Assembly: GCF_001408515.1 (NCBI RefSeq)
Contig: NZ_CYPR01000162.1
Location: 1 to 64,000 of the forward strand
Length of the DNA: 64,000 nucleotides
DNA from: Jannaschia seosinensis
Lineage (GTDB): Bacteria; Pseudomonadota; Alphaproteobacteria; Rhodobacterales; Rhodobacteraceae
Direction of reading: 5' to 3'
Position numbers and translations under genes: made by a program. Shown here in pieces: positions 58,393 through 64,000 of the stretch; position 1 is the first letter of the stretch, and each line of letters opens with the position of its first letter. The notes under the pieces are model-generated. The model saw only the letters and a list, made by a program, of their open reading frames with translations. It did no database searches and was not told the DNA's origin.

Positions 58393-59401
58393 TCCCCTGC
58401 TCGACCCGAACGTGCCCGACGAGGTGTCCGACGACAGGGCGCTTCGCCCGCAAGTGCTGTCGGAGTTCATTGGTCAGGCGGAGGCGCGGGCAAATTTGCG
58501 CGTCTTCATCGAAAGCGCGCGCCTCCGTGGTCAGGCGATGGACCACGTGCTGTTTCACGGGCCGCCGGGGCTGGGCAAGACCACGCTGGCGCAGATCATG
58601 GCGCGCGAACTCGGCGTCGGGTTCCGGATGACCTCCGGGCCGGTTCTGGCCAAGGCGGGCGATCTTGCCGCGATCCTCACCAATCTGGAGGCCCGCGACG
58701 TCCTCTTCATCGACGAAATCCACCGCCTGAACCCTGCGGTGGAGGAAGTACTCTATCCGGCGCTCGAGGATTTCGCACTGGATCTCGTGATCGGCGAGGG
58801 GCCCGCGGCGCGGACCGTGCGGATCGACCTGCAACCTTTTACGCTGGTCGGTGCGACGACGCGGATGGGCCTGCTGACGACGCCGCTGCGCGACCGGTTC
58901 GGCATCCCGACGCGGCTGGAATTCTACACCGTGGCCGAGCTGCACCAGATCGTCACCCGCGGCGCGCGGCTGATGGGGACGCCCGCCACCGAGGACGGCG
59001 CACAGGAGATCGCGCGCCGCGCGCGGGGCACGCCCCGGATCGCCGGACGGCTGCTGCGCCGTGTCGTGGATTTCGCCGTGGTCGAGGGTGACGGCACCGT
59101 GACGCGCGAGATCGCCGACGGCGCGCTCACGCGGCTGGGCGTGGACGGGCTGGGCCTCGATTCCGCCGACCGCAGGTATCTGCGCCTGATCGCCGAGAAT
59201 TACGGCGGCGGCCCGGTCGGGATCGAGACGATGTCGGCCGCCCTGTCCGAAAGCCGCGACTCGCTGGAGGAGGTGATCGAGCCTTACCTGCTGCAACAGG
59301 GCCTCATCGCGCGCACGCCGCGCGGACGGATGCTGGCGCAGAAGGGCTGGACGCATCTCGGGCTCGATGCGCCGCGACGCGAGGGCGATCTGTTCGACTG
59401 A
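58382..59401 (+). CDS. ruvB: Holliday junction branch migration DNA helicase RuvB
   Basis: A 339-residue hexameric AAA+ motor that drives branch migration with RuvA. Walker A '[10 protein letters not shown]' (about 60-69), Walker B '[10 protein letters not shown]' (about 110-119), sensor 1 'LVGATTRMG', arginine finger 'LRDRFG' and the winged-helix end 'LDSADRRYL'/'[10 protein letters not shown]'. The ATG at 58382 opens the conserved N-terminus 'MERDPLLDP'. It follows the doubtful ORF. Full length. Confidence 0.96.
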   Translation: MERDPLLDPNVPDEVSDDRALRPQVLSEFIGQAEARANLRVFIESARLRGQAMDHVLFHGPPGLGKTTLAQIMARELGVGFRMTSGPVLAKAGDLAAILTNLEARDVLFIDEIHRLNPAVEEVLYPALEDFALDLVIGEGPAARTVRIDLQPFTLVGATTRMGLLTTPLRDRFGIPTRLEFYTVAELHQIVTRGARLMGTPATEDGAQEIARRARGTPRIAGRLLRRVVDFAVVEGDGTVTREIADGALTRLGVDGLGLDSADRRYLRLIAENYGGGPVGIETMSAALSESRDSLEEVIEPYLLQQGLIARTPRGRMLAQKGWTHLGLDAPRREGDLFD

Positions 59402-59465
59402 CGTCCGGGGTTTTACCCGGCTCCGGACGGGCCTAGGTACCCCCTGATCCCCACAGGAGGCCGCC

Positions 59466-60113
59466 GTGGTCAAGCTCGACATTCTTTCCGATCCGATCTG
59501 CCCGTGGTGTTACATTGGCAAGGCCCACCTGTTCCGGGCGTTGCAGCGCCACCCCGAGCATCCTTTCGCCATCGAATGGCATCCGTTCCAGCTCAACCCC
59601 GACATGCCGCCGGAGGGGATGGACCGGCGCGCCTATCTCGAGGCGAAATTCGGCGGGCAGGAGGGCGCCGTGCAGGCCTATGTTCCGGTTGTCGAGGCCG
59701 CATCCGAGGCGGGGCTGGAGATCAATTTCGAGGGGATCGCGCGGGCGCCGAACTCCCTCGACGCGCATCGCCTGATCCATTGGGCCGGTCTGGAGCAGAA
59801 GCAGACGGCCGTCGTGCAGGCCCTGTTCGAAGGTTACTTCGAGAAAGGGCGCGACATCGGCGATACAGCGACCCTCGTCGAGATCGGCGCCGAATGCGGG
59901 CTCGACCGCGATATGCTGCTGCGCCTTTTTGCCTCCGACGCCGATGCCGAGGATATTCGGGCCCGCGACGCGCATGCGCGGGAACGCGGCGTCACCGGCG
60001 TGCCGACTTTCGTTCTCGCCAATCAGCACGTCCTGCGCGGGGCGCAGCCGCCGGAGCTTTGGGGGCAGGTGATCGAGGAAGTCGCGGCGCAGCTGAAGGC
60101 GCAGGCGGAGTGA
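59466..60113 (+). CDS. DsbA-family oxidoreductase (FrnE/2-hydroxychromene isomerase type)
   Basis: A 215-residue protein of the FrnE group with a thioredoxin fold. The CPWC redox motif is at 'DPICPWCYIG' (about 9-18), the cis-Pro is in 'GVTGVPTFVLAN' (about 174-185), and a helical insertion lies between. It lacks a signal peptide, so it works in the cytosol, unlike classical DsbA. The start is a GTG at 59466 with AGGAGG 5 bases before it. It is translationally coupled (GTGA) with the downstream MFS gene. Confidence 0.9.
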   Translation: MVKLDILSDPICPWCYIGKAHLFRALQRHPEHPFAIEWHPFQLNPDMPPEGMDRRAYLEAKFGGQEGAVQAYVPVVEAASEAGLEINFEGIARAPNSLDAHRLIHWAGLEQKQTAVVQALFEGYFEKGRDIGDTATLVEIGAECGLDRDMLLRLFASDADAEDIRARDAHARERGVTGVPTFVLANQHVLRGAQPPELWGQVIEEVAAQLKAQAE

Positions 60114-61357
60114 GCGCACCGGCCGAGGTCTCCCCCGCCGACCGGGCACAGGCGCCCAAGGCCGGGCGTACGCTGTCCCTGCCGGAATTCGTCGCGCTGA
60201 TGGCGATGCTGACAGCGACGATCGCCTTTTCCATCGATGCGATGCTGCCGGCCCTGCCGGAAATTGGTGCGGCGCTGTCGCCCGATGCACCGAACCGGGT
60301 GCAGCTCGTCGTGGTCGCCTTCGTGCTCGGCATGGGGGGCGGGACGCTCTTTGTCGGGCCGCTCTCGGATGCGCTGGGGCGCAAGGCGGTGATGGTGGGC
60401 GGCGCGGTGGTCTATTGCGTGGCGGCCGCGTTCTGCACCATCGCGCCCAGCCTCGAGGCGCTCCTCGTCGCGCGTCTGGTGCAGGGCATCGGCGCCAGCG
60501 GACCGCGCGTGGCGGCGACGGCGATGATCCGCGACCTCTATGCCGGGAGGGGCATGGCGCGGGTCGTGTCCTTCGTGATGATGACCTTCACGCTGGTCCC
60601 CGCCATCGCGCCGCTGGTCGGGTCCTGGATCATTGCGAGCTTCGGCTGGCGCGGGCTGTTTTGGGCGTTCGTCCTGTTTTCCGCGGTCTCGGGCGGGTGG
60701 CTCTTTCTGCGCCAGCCCGAGACGCTGCCGCGCGCAATGCGCCGGCCGCTCAACGCGGCGCGGCTGCGTCTGGCGGCGGCCGAGGTGGCGGGCCACGCGA
60801 ATGTGCGGCGTGCGACGGCGGTGCAAAGCCTCGTCTTCGGCATCCTTTTCGCCACGATCATGTCGGTCCAGCCGATCTACGACCTGACATTCGGGCGGGA
60901 CGCGACCTTCCCGCTCTGGTTCGGGCTGGTGGCGATCATCTCCGGCTCGGCCTCGTTCCTGAACGCGCATCTCGTGGGACGGCTTGGGATGCTGTGGCTC
61001 TTGCGCCGTGCGCTGGCGGTGCATGTCGTGCTGTCGGTCGTGCTGGCCATGCTGTGGGCGGGGGGGCTGATGCCCGACGCCGTCCGCTTCGCATCTTTCC
61101 TGCTGTGGCAGGTGGGGACATTTTCGCTCGCCGGGCTGACCATCGGCAATCTCAACGCGATCGCGATGCAGCCGATGGGGCATATCGCGGGCATGGCGTC
61201 CTCGGTGATTTCGGCGGTCTCGACGATTGCGGGGGTGTCGCTCGCGGTTCCGATCGGGCTGGCCTTCGACGGCACGCCGTTGCCGCTCATCGCCGGGGCG
61301 GCGGTTTTGGGGGGATTGGCGCTGTTTCTCACCCGACGGCTCGCGGAGGAGGGCTGA
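60110..61357 (+). CDS. MFS drug-resistance transporter (Bcr/CflA type)
   Basis: A 415-residue major facilitator with twelve membrane spans. Evidence for Bcr/CflA: the N-terminal 'IDAMLPALPEIGAAL' (about 45-59), the loop motif 'GPLSDALGRKAVM' (about 84-96), and 'ARLVQGIGASGPRVAATAMIRD' (split around 123-144). Members export drugs such as bicyclomycin or sulfonamides; the natural substrate here is unknown. GTG at 60110 overlaps the upstream stop, so the pair is co-expressed. It converges with the antiporter gene with 3 bases between stops. Confidence 0.92.
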   Translation: MSAPAEVSPADRAQAPKAGRTLSLPEFVALMAMLTATIAFSIDAMLPALPEIGAALSPDAPNRVQLVVVAFVLGMGGGTLFVGPLSDALGRKAVMVGGAVVYCVAAAFCTIAPSLEALLVARLVQGIGASGPRVAATAMIRDLYAGRGMARVVSFVMMTFTLVPAIAPLVGSWIIASFGWRGLFWAFVLFSAVSGGWLFLRQPETLPRAMRRPLNAARLRLAAAEVAGHANVRRATAVQSLVFGILFATIMSVQPIYDLTFGRDATFPLWFGLVAIISGSASFLNAHLVGRLGMLWLLRRALAVHVVLSVVLAMLWAGGLMPDAVRFASFLLWQVGTFSLAGLTIGNLNAIAMQPMGHIAGMASSVISAVSTIAGVSLAVPIGLAFDGTPLPLIAGAAVLGGLALFLTRRLAEEG

Positions 61358-61360
61358 GCG

Positions 61361-62656
61361 TCAGTCTGACTCCCTCGCGCTGTCGTCGTGGGGATGCGCC
61401 TCCGTCAGGTCGAGTTCGTGGTCGAGGAACCAGTTCGCGGCGTAGCCGTGGATCAGGATCGAGACGAGGATCGTCACCGCGGCGATCCGCCAGACCGCGT
61501 CGATATCCTCAAACCCCGCATGGTTTTGCGCATAGGCGATGTAGAAGATCGACCCCATCCCGCGGATCCCGAAAAAGGCAACGCTGCGCCGCTGAAGCCG
61601 GGAGGATTTCTGCCCGATCAGCCCGATCAGCCCCGCCAGCGGCCGCACCACGAGGATCAGGGCGAGTGCGAAGGCGACCTCCTGCCAGCGCAGGCTGTCG
61701 AACGCGCCGCCCCCGATAAAGGTCCCGAGCCATAGAAGCAGGATCGCGAGAAGGATCGCCTCAAGCTGCTCCGCCCCGTGATGGACGAACTTCTCGTAGC
61801 CCTCGTCTTCCGTGCCGCGCGTGTTCGACCGCCCGGCCCGCGTCGCGATGAAGACGGCGAGAAAGCCGTAGCCGCCCAGGGCTTCGGTGATCCCGTAGCT
61901 CAGCAGCGTGGCGGCGAGAATGACGACCACAGCGTTCCAAGCCCCGTGTCTGGCGTCTCCGATCGGGCTGAAGATGATGCGGCTGATGATGTAGCCGACC
62001 ACGAAGCCCGCCGCCGCAGCGATGCCGACGCGGTAAGCCAGATCGAAGCCGACCCAGGACCAAAGCCATGCTTCGCCCTCCACCATCTGCGCCACGCCCA
62101 GGGTCGCGGCGTGGATCGCGAGGTAGATGAAGGGAAAAGCCAGACCGTCGTTCAGACCGGCCTCTGCCGTCAGCGCAAGCTCCATGTCCTCCTCGCCCCG
62201 GCCCGGGGGGGCGACCTGCACCGACCGCGCCAGAACCGGATCCGTCGGCGCGAGCCCGGCGGCGAGAAGGAGCGCCGCCGGCAGGGCGAGGCCAAGCCAC
62301 AACGACCCGAGGAAGGCCACGGCCGCGATCGTCAGCGGCATCGTCACGATCAACAGCCGCCATGTCGGCTCCCAGTTCCGCCAGCTGGCCTTGGTGTCGA
62401 TGGCGAGGCCCGCGCCGGCGAGCGAGATGATGACGATGAGTTCGGCGGCATGCTCGATCACCTTCGATTGCCACCCGCCGGCAAGGGGCGTGATCATCGG
62501 CAGGCCGATCGCCGAAATCCCGGCGCCGATGAGGACGTAGAAGAACGGCAGGTTGAACAGCCGATAGCGCGCCAACGCCGGTTGCAGCGTCAGGCCGAGC
62601 AGGGCGAGCCCTACGATGATATAGATCAGGTCGCGACCGTCGATCGTTCCCCACAT
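61361..62656 (-). CDS. CPA1-family cation/proton antiporter
   Basis: A 431-residue membrane protein with about twelve spans and the antiporter core: 'LAAGLAPTDPVLARSVQ' (about 132-148) with the TDP motif, 'AEAGLNDGLAFPFIYLA' (about 164-180) where the N-D pair binds ion, and the C-terminal 'FFGIRGMGSIFYIAYA' (about 366-381). This resembles NhaP/CPA1 sodium/proton exchangers. The C-terminal tail is short, acidic and His-containing. Ion specificity is not told by sequence. The ATG at 62656 begins a first span after 10 residues. Confidence 0.9.
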   Translation of the reverse strand: MWGTIDGRDLIYIIVGLALLGLTLQPALARYRLFNLPFFYVLIGAGISAIGLPMITPLAGGWQSKVIEHAAELIVIISLAGAGLAIDTKASWRNWEPTWRLLIVTMPLTIAAVAFLGSLWLGLALPAALLLAAGLAPTDPVLARSVQVAPPGRGEEDMELALTAEAGLNDGLAFPFIYLAIHAATLGVAQMVEGEAWLWSWVGFDLAYRVGIAAAAGFVVGYIISRIIFSPIGDARHGAWNAVVVILAATLLSYGITEALGGYGFLAVFIATRAGRSNTRGTEDEGYEKFVHHGAEQLEAILLAILLLWLGTFIGGGAFDSLRWQEVAFALALILVVRPLAGLIGLIGQKSSRLQRRSVAFFGIRGMGSIFYIAYAQNHAGFEDIDAVWRIAAVTILVSILIHGYAANWFLDHELDLTEAHPHDDSARESD

Positions 62657-62683
62657 GTCAGCCGCCTTTCGCGTCGGGCACCG

Positions 62684-63766
62684 TCAGAACCGGAATCGGG
62701 CGCCCATCTGCATGGAGTCCACATCTTGGAAGGTCTCGTTCGCCCGGTCGAGATCGTGACGACAATAGCCCAGATAAAGGTCGGTGTTGATCCGCTCCAC
62801 GACCTGCACCGCCTGGAACCCGTAAGCCGTGACTGCGTCCCCGGCCTGAAGGACGTCGTCGCTTCGGCCCCAATCCAGCGAGATTGCCGTAAGGCCGAGC
62901 GGCATGATGCCCTCATCCTGCCAGCCGAGCTTGAGATAGCGGGTCCGGATGTCGGGGGCGGCCTGCCGGTCCTGGCTTCCGGCCGCGGCCGTCACACTGA
63001 TCCCGGTCGCGCGGTGCAGCGCCGAGATCGATCCGGTCAGACCATCGTCGCCGCGGGCCTCGCGAAACCAGCCAACGCCCCCGGCCAGATCGAATTCGCC
63101 CGCCGCACCTTCGTAGCGCAATGCGATGTCGAAGAAATCCTCCGCCCCGCCGAACGAGGTCCGCAGCGTGATACCGCCCCGCGACGGCGAGACGTAGAGC
63201 AGCCGCTCGCGTCGCCCGAGGCCGTCGAGATTGGTATAGGCGGCACCAACCGTCACCTCCGACAGCGCCCCGTCGCCGTCGCGAAACACCATGCCGCCCG
63301 ACAGCGCATCGACGTCCGAGAAACCGGCAAGCGACGTGGCCGACAGATCCTGCTGTGCGGCGTCTTCGGTGGCGGTGTCGCCCTTGCCGACGGAAAGTTC
63401 GCCCCAGCCGGGATGCGTGGCGCGGATCTGGAGGCGGCGGTTCGCGGCCTCGTCCCCCACCCACCGGTCGCGCTGATCGACCGCGGCGGAGGAATTATAT
63501 TGCGGCTCGAAGACCCAAATGACGCCGAGAGTCGTGCCGCCGGAAAGCTCCCGCTCGATCCGCAGACGAAAGCGGGTGGAGGAATTGTCATTGTCCACGA
63601 AGAAGGCGTTCTCCTCCTCGCCGTCATCGGTCCGCAGGAGGCCGTAGCTGATCTGGCCGGAAAAGGTCGCGGTGGCGCCGCCGAACTCGCGGCTCAGCGA
63701 CTCTTTCGCGAGGGCCCCGCAGGTGGACAAGGCCAGAAACGGCAGGGCCAAGAGGGCGGTTCTCAT
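62684..63766 (-). CDS. Porin, outer-membrane beta-barrel
   Basis: A 360-residue porin: signal peptide (about 1-20, cut near 'GALAKES'), amphipathic beta-strands alternating throughout, an acidic constriction-type loop ('DVDALSGGMVFRDGDGAL'), and the C-terminal Phe in 'MQMGARFRF' needed for Bam assembly. It matches Rhodobacter-type general porins rather than OmpW or OmpA. Trimeric channel is inferred. The ATG at 63766 begins the signal peptide, after a GGAAAG ribosome-binding site; the previous start 6 codons upstream is less likely. Upstream of the antiporter on the same strand, 27 bases away. Confidence 0.88.
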   Translation of the reverse strand: MRTALLALPFLALSTCGALAKESLSREFGGATATFSGQISYGLLRTDDGEEENAFFVDNDNSSTRFRLRIERELSGGTTLGVIWVFEPQYNSSAAVDQRDRWVGDEAANRRLQIRATHPGWGELSVGKGDTATEDAAQQDLSATSLAGFSDVDALSGGMVFRDGDGALSEVTVGAAYTNLDGLGRRERLLYVSPSRGGITLRTSFGGAEDFFDIALRYEGAAGEFDLAGGVGWFREARGDDGLTGSISALHRATGISVTAAAGSQDRQAAPDIRTRYLKLGWQDEGIMPLGLTAISLDWGRSDDVLQAGDAVTAYGFQAVQVVERINTDLYLGYCRHDLDRANETFQDVDSMQMGARFRF

Positions 63767-63824
63767 CCGGCTTTCCTGTCCCAAACGGTCGAGAGCGTAA
63801 CGCGAGGCGATTCCGCGGGTTCCC

Positions 63825-64000
63825 TCACTCGCCCTTCAGCTTCACGGCGCCGGCCTGCACGGCGAGATCGCGGGCGATGGCGAAGGCGCCCTTGATACGG
63901 TCCGCCTCCTCCGCGAAATCGCTCTGCACCACGAGCTTGTCGCCCTTGACCTTGGCCGCGCCGTTCTGGGCTTTGATGTAATCCACCAACCCCTCGGGGC
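63825..64000 (-). CDS. mfd: Transcription-repair coupling factor Mfd (3' end only)
   Basis: The last 57 codons of a minus-strand gene that enters from beyond the window. The reading 'PEGLVDYIKAQNGAAKVKGDKLVV' (split) and 'RIKGAFAIARDLAVQAG' closely resembles the C-terminal D7 segment of Mfd, the translocase that removes stalled RNA polymerase and recruits UvrA. The stop is a TGA at 63827-63825. Too little is present to examine domains; the match rests on this terminal block alone. Confidence 0.75.
   Translation of the reverse strand, partial: PEGLVDYIKAQNGAAKVKGDKLVVQSDFAEEADRIKGAFAIARDLAVQAGAVKLKGE

Overview
The window is high-GC chromosomal DNA from an alphaproteobacterium of the order Rhodobacterales (Roseobacter/Rhodobacter type). 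The assignment rests on gene content: the GcrA cell-cycle regulator, a complete Tol-Pal operon ending in tilS and ftsH, phosphatidylcholine synthase Pcs, aerobic-type cobalamin genes (cobN, cobW, DUF1636-cobC-cbiB, cobS/cobT), DUF1127 and several small hypotheticals typical of this order. It reads as stable core chromosome. No rRNA, tRNA, CRISPR array, prophage or intact insertion sequence was found.

Layout. 1-6.1 kb: 5' part of cobN (minus strand), DUF1289, pseudouridine-5'-phosphate glycosidase, a 520-base stretch without a convincing gene, then a minus-strand unit hupE-cobW-GNAT headed by a cobalamin riboswitch. 6.3-10.6 kb: smc and a transglutaminase-like protease. 10.6-12.8 kb: DUF1636-cobC-cbiB, tightly overlapped. 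13-18 kb: receiver-like small protein, glutathionyl-hydroquinone reductase, membrane hypotheticals, greA, argH with a 52-codon lipoprotein gene attached by ATGA. 18.3-26.3 kb: accA, M48 lipoprotein protease, secreted MsrB, YrhK, rimO, AsmA, and psd-pssA. 26.4-34 kb: a divergent MurA paralogue, gcrA, an ABC-2 permease without an ATPase, a Na+/Ca2+ exchanger, two surface-glycan type transferases, argF and argD. 34-40.3 kb: pcs, DjlA-like, divergent cobS/cobT, pirin, esterase. 40.3-44.6 kb: folD-fhs with a perfect hairpin between them, a 27-residue hydrophobic ORF, a decayed MOSC-domain pseudogene, and an unknown membrane protein. 44.7-55.3 kb: minus-strand envelope block 214-aa protein-ybgC, TagO/VasI-like, tolQRA, tolB, pal, cpoB, tilS, ftsH. 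55.4-64 kb: prmA, DUF1127, ruvCA, ruvB, DsbA-family/MFS pair, cation/proton antiporter, porin and the 3' end of mfd.

How the genes fit together. Eight proteins bear on vitamin B12 (CobN, CobW, HupE, DUF1636, CobC, CbiB, CobS, CobT), spread over four loci. Only hupE-cobW-GNAT carries a visible B12 riboswitch, which suggests that cobalt supply is the step controlled here. Psd, PssA and Pcs together give phosphatidylethanolamine and phosphatidylcholine. The Tol-Pal, TilS and FtsH block serves envelope integrity and quality control. ArgD, ArgF and ArgH supply arginine; Fhs and FolD run one-carbon metabolism; RuvABC and Mfd repair DNA.

The less ordinary items are the riboswitch unit whose last gene appears to begin at a CTG inside a CTGA overlap, the MOSC pseudogene, two very small genes (27 and 52 residues), the divergent MurA, a TagO/VasI-family protein placed in the Tol region, and small transferases of possible surface-glycan function. 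I saw nothing that I would call a new multi-gene system.
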